This document shows, piece by piece, positions 23,688 to 35,686 of a stretch of 64,000 bases of DNA. The DNA is from Bipolaris cookei. Its lineage: Eukaryota > Ascomycota > Dothideomycetes > Pleosporales > Pleosporaceae. The notes below the pieces were generated by a model that did not search any database, was not told the origin of the DNA, and saw only the letters and a program-made list of their open reading frames with translations. How positions within the stretch are numbered: the first letter of the stretch is position 1; each line of letters begins with the position of its first letter. Location of the stretch: the NCBI GenBank assembly GCA_002286855.1, contig NRSV01000016.1:378008-442007 (forward strand). The letters are read 5' to 3'. The translations under genes and the position numbers were made by a program.

Positions 23688-25835
23688 ATGTCGCATACTG
23701 GTGCCATGCGGGGGACGCCCAAAAACTCGAACCGTAACCAGCCCCAGCATCTCGGCCATAGCCCTTCTGCCATCCCGCGCCCCTCTGGTTTGGAGAACCA
23801 TTCGCATGTCACCCAGAGCGATGCGGGCGGCTCTTCGCTCAGCGCCAGCCGGGCGAAAATGTCCAAGAGAGACGACGTGAGTGGCCCTGCTGCATGTGTG
23901 CGACTGCATACTGATTTTGCGACAGGCCATTCGGCGAAAGATTGAGACGGACCTCAATAAGAAGAAGAATATTAGCGGACGAGTTCGGCCCTCCAAGAAA
24001 GCCCCGCCCGGCACTGTCCTCGCCCTGAAGCCATCCCCAGCACTCCAAATAAAACCATCGACTACGGTCGCCGAAGCGGCACAGTTGATGGCGGCCAAGC
24101 GAGAGGACTGCGTTTTGGTAACCGATGATGATGACCGTATTGCGGGTATCTTCACAGCCAAGGATCTTGCTTTCCGTGTGGTCGGCAACGGCATCAAGGC
24201 TCGCGATGTCACTATTGAGGAGATTATGACTAAGAACCCCCTTTGCGCAAAGACTGATACAAGTGCGACGGATGCGCTGGACCTCATGGTCAGGAAGGGC
24301 TTCCGTCACCTTCCCGTCATGGACGAGAACCATGACATTTCAGGTATTCTGGACATCACAAAGTGCTTTTACGATGCCATGGAGAAATTGGAGCGGGCGT
24401 ATGCCTCCTCTCGCAAATTGTACGATGCTCTTGAGGGTGTGCAGGCAGAGATGGGCTCGAGTCAGCCACAGCAGATTATTCAGTATGTCGAGGCAATTCG
24501 CCAGAAGATGTCGGGGCCTACTCTAGAATCTGTCTTGACGGGTCTCCCCCCAACAACTGTATCTGTGCGTACTTCGGTCAAGGAGGCGGCGGCACTCATG
24601 AAGGAGAACCACACAACTGCTGTTCTTGTGCAGGACAATGGCTCCATCACTGGTATCTTCACTAGCAAGGACGTGGTCCTCCGTGTTATTGCCGCGGGGC
24701 TTGATCCAATGACTTGCAGTGTTGTGCGAGTAATGACTCCGCATCCCGACTTTGCGCCAGTGGACATGAGCATTCAATCTGCTCTGCGCAAGATGCATGG
24801 TACGTGAATAACAGAGAACCCTTGTCTAAAGCATGCACTAACAACATACAGATGGACACTATCTCAACTTGCCAGTTATGAGCGATGCTGGCGAAATCGT
24901 CGGCATGGTGGATGTTCTCAAGCTGACTTATGCTACGCTTGATCAGGTATGTCGGATACTTGGCTGAAGATGTTCACAATACTAACTAGCCAAAGATCAA
25001 CAACATCAGCACCACGGATAGTGAGGGTCCTGCATGGAACAAGTTCTGGCTCTCTCTTGACAATGAGACTGAGTCGGTCATGTCTGGCGAAGGAAGCCGG
25101 CATCCTGACCACCGCTCGTACATCTCGCACCACGACCGTCCAGGTCTTATGGATCGCGGCGACAGCGTGATGCCAAACGAGTCTGCATCTCACAACGGAG
25201 ACGACTCACCGCCCCCGTCTGCCGTCGCTAGTAACCACCCTGTCCATATGGAAGACATGCCATTCCCATTCAAGTTCAAGGCTCCAAGTGGGCGTGTCCA
25301 CCGCCTGCAAGTAGTCATTTCTGCTGGTATCGAAGAACTCATCAACAGTGTGGCCAACAAGCTGGGTAGCGAGGTTGAGAGCCTAGGGGGTGCGCCGAGC
25401 TTCGAGGGCGGCAAGCTCTCCAGGGAAGGCTTTGCTCTAAGCTACCTTGACAATGAAGGCGATACCATTTCTATCACGACCAATGACGATCTTGTAGAGG
25501 CAGTCAGCTTGTCACGCATGGCGCACCGCGAAAAGGTTGACTTATTCGTTCACCACCCTGACAAGCCGCCAATGTCTGCCGAGGTCAATCCTCAGCCAGG
25601 ACTCTCAAAGCCTGTCACGCCACCCGAGTCTACGCTTCGTGAGCGCAAGCAGTTTTTTGACGACGACGCCGACGAGAAGCCTAGATCGAGGGGCCGGCAC
25701 CAGTCAATCCCACTGTCGCAGCAGCCCGAGATTATTGCCGGTGTTCCGAACGATCTTTTGCTGCCCGGAGCCATTGGTGTGCTAGCCGTCGTCATTGTTG
25801 GTGTGTTTGTGCTTGGCCGTGCTTCGAGCCGGTAA
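23688..25835 (+). CDS. CBS-domain and PB1-domain protein with C-terminal membrane anchor
   Basis: Exons 23688-23876, 23926-24799, 24852-24946 and 24996-25835 give 665 residues. Four CBS motifs are visible as two Bateman pairs: about 98-155 (DDDDRIAGIFTAKDLAFRV), 160-215 (EIMTKNPLCAKTDTSATDAL), 270-325 (NGSITGIFTSKDVVLRV) and 335-395, the last split by introns. CBS pairs usually bind adenine nucleotides. A PB1 domain spans about 477-570, starting FKFKAPSGRVHRLQV; PB1 domains mediate pairing of proteins. The final 25 residues include a hydrophobic helix (LLLPGAIGVLAVVIVGVFVL) close to the C-terminus, the layout of a tail-anchored protein. This CBS+PB1 arrangement is known in fungi (S. pombe Mug70-like); its function is unclear. 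Confidence 0.88.
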
Positions 25836-26497
25836 AGACATGGGTGGTGAGGCGTGGGTAGCAGCAGGGAAGAGGTTGAAGGGTCAGCGAGAGTGTATTA
25901 TTTCCTTTGTTAGAGTTTGATATCCCATAGATCCCTGGGTAATTGATAGCAATGTGGGTAGCCGAATTTATATATATGGCCTATCCAAGCATGCAACCAC
26001 ACACACAGCAGCATATGTATGTACATATACGTGGCGAGCGTGGGTGAAGTGAAGCCGGTGTAGAGGCAGCCTGGTCAGCGCTGCCAGCCAATGACGAGGC
26101 GGGGCAGGCAAGCCTTCTACGAGCATCCTTGCCCGTGGTTGGACAACATTTTTTGGACAAGGGCGCGGGCTTGCACGCAGCCCCGCCAAAACATTGCTGT
26201 GAAATTTCCACGGCAACCCTGAAGCTACGGCACACACACTCACTCTCACTCTCACTCACAGACCCCCTAGCTGTGTTGCCTATTTACTTGCCCGCAACAC
26301 TGCACCCGGGCGCTTTCCATCTATCTACAGCAGTACGGGCGCGACGGTAACCACGTCACGCGCGCTCCGCAAGCACTTACCGGCCAACCCACCACCGCTC
26401 CATTCTTGGTAGGCCCTTGCTTGCGAGCAAGACTACATGCAACAGGGCCGCTTGCCCATAAAGACACCTCACGCTCACGCACACGCACGCCCGCAAC
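25836..26497. other. Intergenic CBS-PB1 gene to PSE1
   Basis: About 660 bp holding the 3' end of one gene and the promoter and leader of the next. A CA/CT-rich stretch at 26230-26262 probably belongs to the PSE1 leader or promoter. Confidence 0.5.
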
Positions 26498-29400
26498 ATG
26501 TCTGTTCTACCCGCTGAGGTCCACACGGCGCTGGCCACCCTGCTGCAGGGCCTCCAGTCGCCCGACAATGTCCAGCGCACCGCAGCAGAGCAGCAGCTGA
26601 ATGAAGAATGGGTCGCCCAGAGGCCCGAAGTGCTCTTGATGGGCCTCTCTGAGCAGATTGAGCTGGCCCAGGACACATCGGTAAGATTAGGCCTTTGGCG
26701 GGGGGGCCGGCATTGTGGGCTGACGGAGAAGTTGTAGACGCGAACCTTTGCCGCCGTCATCTTCAGACGACAGTCATCCAAGCCTCGAAAGGCACCTTCA
26801 GGCCAGACCGCCGACCTGTTCCTAACCCTCAACCCCGCCGAGCGAGAGGCCATACGCGCCAAGCTGCTCCAATGTCTGGCCAACGAAACCGACACCTCGG
26901 TACGGACAAAGGTGGGAGATGCCGTAGCAGAGCTCGCCCGCCAGCACACCGACGAAGGTAGGAGACCTCAATGCACATTCTATCGGCTCGTCTAAAAAAA
27001 CATCCAGGTGTCGCATGGCCGGAACTGCTAGGCGCCTTGTTCCAGGCCAGCCAGTCGCAAGACCCCGCACAGCGCGAGAACGCCTTTAGAATATTCTCAA
27101 CCACCCCGCAGATCATCGAGAAGCAGCATGAAGATGTGGTCATGACTGCCTTCAAGGGTGGATTTGCCGACAGCGAGTCCTCAGTCAGTACTCTTACTCA
27201 TGTTGTGCGCTCACCGACTTACGTGCATAGGTTCGCATTGCTTCTGTTGAGGCGTTCGCCTCCTTCTTCCGCTCCATCACCAAGAAGGCGCAGTCCAAGT
27301 ACTACTCGCTCATTGGAGAAATTCTCAACATCCTACCACCGATCAAAGATTCCGGTGATGCAGACCTACTCACAAAGGCCCTTATCTCTCTTATCGATCT
27401 GGCCGAGGTCGCACCAAAAATGTTCAAGCCGTTATTCAACAGCCTTGTGCAGTTCAGCATCTCGGTAATTCAGGACAAGGACCTCGGAGAGACCGCTCGC
27501 CAGAATGCGCTGGAGCTCATGGCTACATTCGCCGACAATGCGCCAGTTATGTGCAAAAAGGATGCCAATTTCACAAACGACATGGTCACTCAATGTCTGT
27601 CTCTGATGACCGATGTCGGCGCTGACGATGACGATGCGGAGGAATGGAATGTTTCTGAAGATGTGAGTCTGTTCACTTGGAAAAATTGCGCCTTGCTAAC
27701 ATGTACAAGTTGGATGAAGAGAGTGACTCGAACCACGTTGCTGGTGAGCAATGCATGGATCGTTTGGCCAACAAGCTTGGTGGACAGGCGATCCTGCCCC
27801 CAACCTTCAACTGGCTCCCCCGTATGATGACTTCTTCGGCTTGGCGCGACAGGCATGCTGCTCTCATGGCCATCTCTGCTATCTCTGAGGGCTGCCGTGA
27901 GTTGATGGTTGGAGAGCTCGACAAGGTCCTTGATCTCGTACTTCCCGCGCTTCGGGACCCCCACCCCCGTGTTCGATGGGCCGCCTGTAATGCTGTCGGT
28001 CAAATGTCAACCGACTTTGCGGGAACTATGCAGGAGAAGTACCACCAGGTTGTCTTGCCAAACATCATCCCCGTCTTGGAATCTGCAGAACCTCGCGTAC
28101 AGGCGCACGCAGCTGCTGCTCTGGTCAACTTTTGTGAGGAGGCCGAGAAGAACATTCTTGAGCCATATCTGGATCAGCTGCTGAATCACCTGTTGATGTT
28201 GTTGCAAAGCCCCAAGCGTTTCGTCCAGGAGCAGGCTTTGTCTACCATTGCCACCGTTGCCGATTCTGCTGAGGCCGCCTTCTCCAAGTACTACGACACT
28301 CTGATGCCGCTATTGTTCAACGTATTGCAAGAAGAGCAGTCAAAGGAGTACCGCTTACTGCGCGCAAAGGCTATGGAGTGTGCCACCCTCATTGCTCTTG
28401 CTGTTGGCAAGGATCGGATGGGTCAAGATGCGCTCAACCTCGTTCAGCTCCTTGGACGTATCCAGAACAGTGTGTCCGAGCCTGATGATCCGCAGGCATC
28501 GTATCTGCTCCATTGCTGGGGACGCATGTGCCGTGTACTTGGTCGTGAATTTGTACCTTTCCTCGCTGGAGTCATCCCACCGCTCACTGAGCTTGCCGGT
28601 GCCAAGGCCGACATCCAGTTGCTCGATGACGAAGACCAGGTTGCCCAAATCCAGGACGAGGAAGGCTGGGAACTCGTGCCGCTGAAGGGCAAGGTCATTG
28701 GTATCAAGACGAGCATTCTTGATGACAAGCACATGGCTATTGAGCTCATCGTCATCTATGCCCAGGTTCTGGAAGACGCTTTCGAACCATATGTCAACGA
28801 CATCATGGAAAAGATCGCCCTGCCAGGTTTGGCCTTTTTCTTCCACGACCCTGTGCGAGTCGCCTCGGCCAAGTGTGTTCCCACTCTGCTGAATGCATAC
28901 AAGAAGGCCCATGGCCCTGAGTCCCCACAGCTGGGTGACCTCTGGAAACGCACAGTAGAGCGCGTCCTCGAAGTCTTGAGCACCGAGCCTGCCATTGATA
29001 CTCTGGCTGAGATGTATCAGTGCTTCTATGAATGCCTCGAGTGCATCGGCCGGAACTGCCTGACGGATGCACACATGACAACTTTCATTGAGTCTGCTAG
29101 GAGTGTGCTTGAAGACTACAACATGCGCGTCAAGGAACGTCTCGAAGAGCAGGCCGAGAACGAGGATGGAGAGGAAGCGTCTGAAGATATTCTCTTTGCC
29201 ATTGAGGACGACCAGAACCTGCTTTCTGACATGAACAAGGCATTCCACAGCATCTTCAAGACCATGGGTACCGCTTTCCTCCCGCATTGGGCCGTGTTGA
29301 TTGAGTACTATAGTATGGCAGCCGTCAACCAGGACCCTACTCAGCGCCAGTGGGCCATTTGCATATACGACGATGTGCTCGAATTCTGCGGTCCAGAGTC

Positions 29401-30030
29401 CTGGCAATACAAAGATCAGATCATGCAGCCACTCATTGATGGCATGCAGGACGACGTTCCCGCCAACCGTCAAGCAGCAGTATATGGTGTGGGTGTTGCC
29501 GCTCACAAGGGTGGTGAGAACTGGTCGGAGTTTGTCGCTGCCTCGCTGCCGACGCTCTTCAATGTCACCCAGCGACCAAACGCCCGCACTGATGACGACA
29601 TTTTCGCAACTGAGAATGCTTCGGCTGCGATAGCTAAGATCTTGCACTACAACGCGAGCAAGGTCCAGAACTGGGACAACGTTGCTGCGGCCTGGATAGA
29701 TACGCTACCAATCACCAACGACGAGGAGGCTGCACCATACGCGTACGCTTTCTTGGTACAGTTGATTGAGCAGTAAGTATAGTCATTGTATGGAGCACAC
29801 ATGTATGCTGACAACTTCCTAGGCAAAACCAAGCTGTCTTTTCTCAGCCCGCTAAGATCTTCAACTATGTGGTGCACGCCCTTGAGGCTGAGACTCTACA
29901 GGGACAGACTGCCAACCGCATAGTCGCCTCCGTCAAGGCTCTGGTTCAAGCCACAAGTACTGACCTGGCTCAAGCCGCCGCGTCTTTGACCCCAGACCAG
30001 CAACGCACAGCCCAGGCGTACTTTAGCTAA
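26498..30030 (+). CDS. PSE1: Importin beta-type karyopherin Pse1/Kap121 (IPO5-like)
   Basis: Nuclear import receptor built from HEAT repeats; carries ribosomal proteins, transcription factors and other cargo through the pore in a Ran-dependent way. Exons 26498-26680, 26738-26957, 27008-27183, 27231-27662, 27710-29772 and 29823-30030 give 1093 residues, the usual length. HEAT helices run throughout, for example DPHPRVRWAACNAVGQMS and SAEPRVQAHAAAALVNF. An acidic insertion lies near residue 335 (GADDDDAEEWNVSEDLDEE) and another further on (DDEDQVAQIQDEEGWE), as in the Kap121 family. The donor of intron 3 is GTCAGT, a weaker signal, but it keeps frame. A 430-codon antisense frame over exon 5 is a composition shadow. 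Confidence 0.95.
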
Positions 30031-31822
30031 AAAGAGGCATGACACAAAGGTCAGTTTTGACTCGACCACATGACAAAAATGAAGCACATGTGGCATGTTG
30101 TATGAACGGCGTTTGATTGGGGATGTAGCACAAAGGACGAAAATGCAATGATTTTGATGGCTCAGAGTCACGCTAGCTGTAGGGGAAGGATGATGATATA
30201 GATATCACTTTTTTTTCTCTATCATGGGAAAGGAACAGGGTGCCGGTTTTGGCTTTAGGGTAAGTCACACGTTATGTTTATGCACAGATTCCCCCTTCCC
30301 CACCACTCACATTTCCATTACATTCCCCCCATTTTCCCCGCCATTATCACCCTTACCACTCCTCACACCGTGTGCGCTTATGGATAGGCTGGGCTGGGCT
30401 GGTTGTAGTGGGAAATATAAAAGCAAATTCAAAGCACTGCTGGTTTTGTGAGTGTTTGTATATTGCGAGTCTTTTCTTTTCCAGTATGTGACTCTGTGAT
30501 GTCCGAGATCCAAGTGACATGACGGACTTGAGAAATCAGTGGTGCTAGTCGCAATTTTGGAAGTAATACATTTCGAAGCCTAATCCTATCCGCCATGATT
30601 TTGGTTTAACTGAAGCGTGTGATTATGGAAATATAGGAGCTTACCTATTGGGTATCTGATCCATTGACTAGGCAACTATTTACGAACATGACTTCTTTTG
30701 GGTATGGTGCAAATTCATGATACATGATGCCAAGTACATGGTTGTATAACGTTATCCTTATTTGAATGATAGTAGTGTACGTTTGCTGGAGCAACGGAGT
30801 AGAGCCTTACTAAAGTATTGGAGAAGGTGGAAGAGGCGGGTGAAGAAAGGATGTTTTGCATATCTTTTAGTGTAAAAATACGCGGGTTTTTGCTAAGATT
30901 GGCAATAAGGGAGTATTGTTTGTGTGTGTGTGTGTGGGGGGGGGGGGTAGAGGGTAGGCAGAATGGAGAAATGGGTTGGGATGGTGTGCTGAGGATTTCT
31001 TTGGGTATGGGTGGGTTTGTAAGAGGTAGAATAATTATTGTGGTTATGATGAAGTATGGGTTTTCTTGTTTTGTCAAAGGTATACGTGGCTTTGTATAAA
31101 GAGTATTGTGCTAAAGTTTGGAAATTTGTATACGAGGTTCTTGCTTGTAGAAGTGAAGCACACGCTGCGACTGCTGCTTCTGTTATGGCCATGGACCCCA
31201 TAGCGGCTATATGATGATCACCTTGTGGTGATTTCCCAATGAACCGTCTCTTGAGTGTCCATAGTCTGAGGGATGGTATTCATAGATGCTGCAGTGCGTC
31301 GCGTAAGATCCACATCCCTTTAGTCACACAGAGTACCAGCCCCGCAAAGCCTCAGTCGATCCCAATCAAAAAGCACTCGCAAACACGGAATGACAAGCCT
31401 GATGTGCAACATGCACAAACAACCTCGTTTGATGACAATTGTGAAAAGAATTCCCACAGTCGCAAATTAATGCTTGAACGCGTCCAAAAGACGCTTAGTT
31501 GGGCCCCATAGACCAATAAGCGGGGTGGCAGATACACTTATGTACCCTGACGTTCGGCAGACCTCGGCATTTTCCCCAGAGTGGTGCAGCTCCACCTTTT
31601 GGCGCAAGGCAGACGACGTGGAGAACGGAGGCTAGCTCGCGTTGGAAGGAGAGGACCGAACCGAGGCCTGGAGAGTGTATTGGCAAAGGGGAAGGGGGGA
31701 GGCGAATTCCAGAGTCTCTAAAGTGTTCGCGTTGTCTCCGTGTTCTTTGATTCCTTTTTTCTCTTCTTTTTCTTTGCCTTCGTTTCATCCCATCTACGTA
31801 TATTCCAAGTCACCCGCCCACC
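30031..31822. other. Intergenic PSE1 to acyl-CoA dehydrogenase gene
   Basis: About 1.8 kb with no credible gene. A TG microsatellite running into a G12 tract lies at 30920-30947. The last few hundred bases must hold the promoter and the pyrimidine-rich leader of the downstream gene. Confidence 0.5.
30920..30947. repeat. TG microsatellite followed by G12 tract
   Basis: Alternating TG from about 30920 to 30935 runs directly into twelve G residues (30936-30947). Confidence 0.85.
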
Positions 31823-33424
31823 ATGCCTCACGCAGCGCTTACACGCGAGTCCGTCGCTTCTCATAATAAACCTGACGACCTGTGGTGCATCATTGATCAC
31901 AAGGTGTACGACCTGAGCGAATTCGTCGATGCGCACCCTGGTGGCTCGGTCGTGCTTGAGCAAGTGGCAGGACAAGATGCCACAACCGCCTTTTACAATC
32001 TGCACAGGCAGGAGGTGCTCGAGAAGTACAGCGAGCTCTGCATTGGCACCATTGAGGGTGAAAAGTCAGAGGTCCTCATCCAAAAGCCTGGCGAGCTGAG
32101 CCCAGTACCATATGCAGAGCCGCTATGGCTAAGACCACAATTTAAGAGCCCGTACTTCAACGAGAGCCACCGCGCGTTGCAGAGGGAGATTCGCAAGTTC
32201 GTCGACACACACATTACACCCGAGGCGCAGCAAAAGGAGAAGGATGGCACATATATTAGCCAGGAGCTGATTGACAAGATGGCAGCAAACGACATGCTGG
32301 CTATGCATCTGGGCCCGGGAAAGCATCTGCATGGCAAGAATCTGCTGGGCGTAGTCAAGGGCGAAGAATTTGACTATCTCCACGATCTTGTGCAGGCTCA
32401 GGAAGGCGTGCGTGCGAATGCGCGTGGGTTCCAGGACGGAAATATGTCGGGCATGACGATTAGTCTGACGGCTGTGCTGCAGTGGATGCCCGAGTCGGAG
32501 CTCAAGACGCGCGTGGTGAATGAGGTGTTGAGTGGAAAGAAAAAGATGTGTCTGGCTATTACCGAGGCGTTTGCTGGTTCAGATGTCGCTGGTATCAGGA
32601 CGACGGCGACCAAGACGGCAGATGGTAAGCATTACATTGTGCGGGGTACGAAGAAGTGGATCACCAACGGCATGTTCAGCGACTACTTTGTCGTCGGGTG
32701 CAGGACGGACAAGGGCTTCTCCGTCTTGCTGGTTGAGCGGGATGCGGCGGTTGAGACGAAGTTGATCAAGACGAGCTACTCGACGACGGCCGGCACTGCA
32801 TTTGTAGAGTTCAACGATGCAAAGGTTCCCATGGACCATTTGCTGGGCGAGGAGCACAAGGGATTCATTGTGATTATGAGCAATTTCAACCACGAGCGCT
32901 TCATGATGGCTTGTGCCGTGATCCGGCAGTCGCGAACCGTGGTCGAGGAATGTCTCAAGTGGTGCAACCAACGCATCGTTTTTGGCAAAAAGCTCATTGA
33001 GCAGCCCGCTATCCGGCAAAAGTAAGTAGTACTAGACGGCCCGGCAACATGGCAGCGACACGGACGGATAGCTGACAGTAAAACCAGACTTGCAAAGATG
33101 ATTTCGCACGTCGAGGCCAACCAAGCTTGGCTCGAGTCGATTGCGTATCAAATGACGCACATGTCGTATGCGCAGCAATCCAAGCTGCTGGGCGGGCCGA
33201 TCGGTCTGCTCAAGTCGTATGCTACGCGGTCGGCGCACGAGATTGCCGATGAGGCAGTCAATATTTTTGGCGGCAGAGGGCTCACGCAGAGCGGCATGGG
33301 ACGGGTGATTGAGCAATTCCACCGGACGTACAAGTTTGATGCCATCTTGGGAGGCACCGAGGAGATTCTGGGTGATCTGGGCGTCAGACAGGCCATGAAG
33401 AACTTCCCAAAGAGCATGTTGTAG
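31823..33424 (+). CDS. Cytochrome b5 / acyl-CoA dehydrogenase fusion
   Basis: Exons 31823-33021 and 33088-33424 give 511 residues. Residues 1-77 are a cytochrome b5 domain: HPGG supplies axial His38 and FYNLHRQE supplies His61. Residues about 110-511 are a flavin-dependent acyl-CoA dehydrogenase: the FAD-contact motif CLAITEAFAGSDVAGI (243-258), KKWITNG (277-283), RIVFGKKL (384-391) and the C-terminal GGTEEI motif. At the place where medium-chain enzymes carry the catalytic Glu (YEGT), this protein has LGGT; a Glu in NHERF (residue 358) sits where isovaleryl-CoA and long-chain enzymes keep theirs. The C-terminus SML is a weak peroxisomal-type signal. Such fusions are known in fungi; the substrate is not evident. 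ATG 31823 has a CCACC context. Confidence 0.9.
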
Positions 33425-35024
33425 AGTATGGAAACCATGGTTCTAGGCAGGCATGGGCGTGTACTACATGGTCAACTTTTGTTGGGTGGCGTAACCGGCG
33501 AATGAAGAGCGTCTGAGGCAGTGTATGTATATATTTTAGGGTACCAGCCAAAATGGAGGCGTTCGTTGAATGGCACCTGTCAGCAATGCCACATGCCGAA
33601 GGGCTTTTTTTTCTTTAGTTGCAAACCTTGTGCTGGGGGAGAGTGGCGTTTGGAAGGATTCTAGAAGCAAATTGGTAACATTGCAGGTCGAGGGTGATGC
33701 ATCAAGTGGCTGGGGGAGACCTTGTTGGGGGGTCGTGTGTTCGGGTACCAGGGATGGGGTGATGCAGGCCGGGTCCGAGCGGGTGGGTGTGCACAGGCAA
33801 TGGGGAACGACATGTGTATGCAAAGTATGTACCTGGCCGATGACAGCATTGGGGGCTGGGGTCCGAGTGTGCTCCGAAAGCATAAGGCGGCGTGCATGTG
33901 CGGGTATGTATGCGTGTGTATGTATGTAGTGTGTACATACATATGTAAGTATAGACATAGTACATAGGCGCATGTAAGCAAGTAGACATCTCAGACGAGA
34001 TGAGACGGCCGACAAGAGAGGAGCGATGATATGCAGGCTTTGGCCAATCAGGGGCGTGGAGTGGATCCGGTGTTGGACGACGAGGCTACGCAGATAGTGG
34101 CACACACGGTGTCGAGAGGCCAAGGCTGGTCTGCACAGTCCACCGATCGCAAACACTGGCGCTGGCGGATTCAGGCGCCTCATTCGACATGAGCGGGCGT
34201 CGTGGTCGACGTGGTGTTGCTGGTGTGGGTGTTGCTGTCACAGGTACCAGGGGCGGCGAGTGAGTTGAGGCAGGGCGGCGAAACGTGTCACATGCAGAGC
34301 AGAGGGCAGGCAGGTCGGGCGAGCACGATGAGTTGTACGTGGCTGAGGTCATGGACATGGGGATTGTGTGTGTATGTGTGTGCGTGTGTGTGCAGTATGT
34401 ATGCCGACATGTGTACGAGCATGTCTGGACGCGTAGTACTAAGTACATGAATGGATGGGTGCTTTGGAATTGCAGACATGCTGACATACATGGACGCTCG
34501 CCCATGGACAATGGCGTGCTGGCAGTAGCAATATGACTAGGCATAATCATGGCCAAATCGCCTCACTCGCGCTGGTATGGATATGGAAGACTATCGAACA
34601 TGGGCCATGAGCGGCTAGTGGCACCCGCCCTGCATTCGGCGGCGAGGGAGGCGAAAGAGGCGAAAGAGGCGCTGCGAACGCTTGTCGGCTCGAGTCGTGT
34701 GCAGGCAGAGCAGCCCGGTGACAGCATGCATGGCCCTCTCGCGAGCCTTTCTTTAAAGAGCCCGGGCTGCGTCACTTTGTCCCGGCTCGACATTGCTCCT
34801 CCTCTCCCTTCTCTCTTGATCGTCACAGTCCTCGACACCGTCTGCCCGTAGATTCGCCGCGCCCACGTCATCACCTCTCGTCGCCTACATCATCCAACCC
34901 GTCCTCTTTTCTACTGTCCCCGTCTCTCTGCCTCTCCATCTCGCTGCCTCCACCTCCACACCTCTCTCTCCGACTCTCTCTCTCTTTCCCGCCACACAGC
35001 ACTCTCTACTACACAATCACCACC
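33425..35024. other. Intergenic upstream of the ubiquitin-like/AN1 gene
   Basis: 1.6 kb without a supported gene. It contains TG-rich low-complexity stretches (about 33890-33950 and 34365-34405) that create spurious open frames on both strands. The final 150 bases are CT-rich and look like a leader. Confidence 0.5.
34365..34405. repeat. TG-rich low-complexity tract
   Basis: Imperfect TG repeats with occasional A and C substitutions; probably an old microsatellite. Confidence 0.7.
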
Positions 35025-35686
35025 ATGGCCCGTTCGTCCAGCATCAGCAGCATGAGCTCCTCCAGCTCCGACGCCGAGGAGACGATGCAGATCTTCGTCA
35101 AGACTGTGTCCGGCAACAGCAGTAAGTTTCCAGCCCCCCCATGGTTCCGATAGCCTCGGAACAGCACATGCAGCATGCATAGCAACCATTCATCATCACT
35201 ACCACCATCCCAACGCACCCACTACCAAACAACACCCGAACAAAGAACTGATATTGTCGCCTCACAGCAATCCCACTCACCATCCCTTCGAATACCTCAA
35301 TACGCACCCTCCGCTCGCTCCTGGCCCTGCGCACCAACCTGCACAGCCCCTCGGATCTGCGCATAGTCCACGCCGGCAAGCACCTCTCCTCGCCAGAAAC
35401 CACCCTCTCCGACTACGCCATCGGCCCAAACTCGACGCTGCACCTCGCCCTCCCCCTGCGCGGCGGTATGCCTCCCAAGAAGATCCGCTGCTCCTTCAAG
35501 GACTGCAAAGACCGCGCCCAGCCCATTGTTGGTGACTGTGGCTTCTGCACCGGTCATCACTGCAGCAAGCACCGCATGCTCGAGGATCACAAGTGCGAGG
35601 GCCTGGAGGACTGCAAGAAGGAGAGCCATTCGCGCAATGCCGATAAGCTTAACAGCGAACGCACCGTTGCCATCAAGGGTGTCTAA
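35025..35686 (+). CDS. Ubiquitin-like domain fused to AN1 zinc finger
   Basis: Exons 35025-35121 and 35268-35686 give 171 residues. A Ser-rich lead of 20 residues is followed by a ubiquitin-like fold that opens MQIFVKT (21-27), as ubiquitin does, diverges in the middle, and closes with LRGG (96-99). Directly after it, from Met100, comes a basic linker and a complete AN1 finger: C107, C112, C123, C126, C131, H134, H140 and C142, with the family spacing C-x4-C-x10-C-x2-C-x4-C-x2-H-x5-H-x-C. AN1 proteins of this kind act with Cdc48/proteasome in stress responses (known for Tmc1/Cuz1/ZFAND types). The LRGG before the finger recalls the ubiquitin-eS31 precursor, so processing is possible but not shown. 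The intron joins inside the ubiquitin-like fold with a split codon. Confidence 0.88.

Noticed and set aside
28355..29647. 430-codon open frame on the minus strand
   Set aside because: It lies antisense to the conserved exon 5 of PSE1 and resembles no family; it is a by-product of the codon composition of that gene.
33570..34556. Several 80-150 codon frames on both strands
   Set aside because: They are driven by TG/CA-rich low-complexity sequence (Val/Cys/Met or His/Thr runs).
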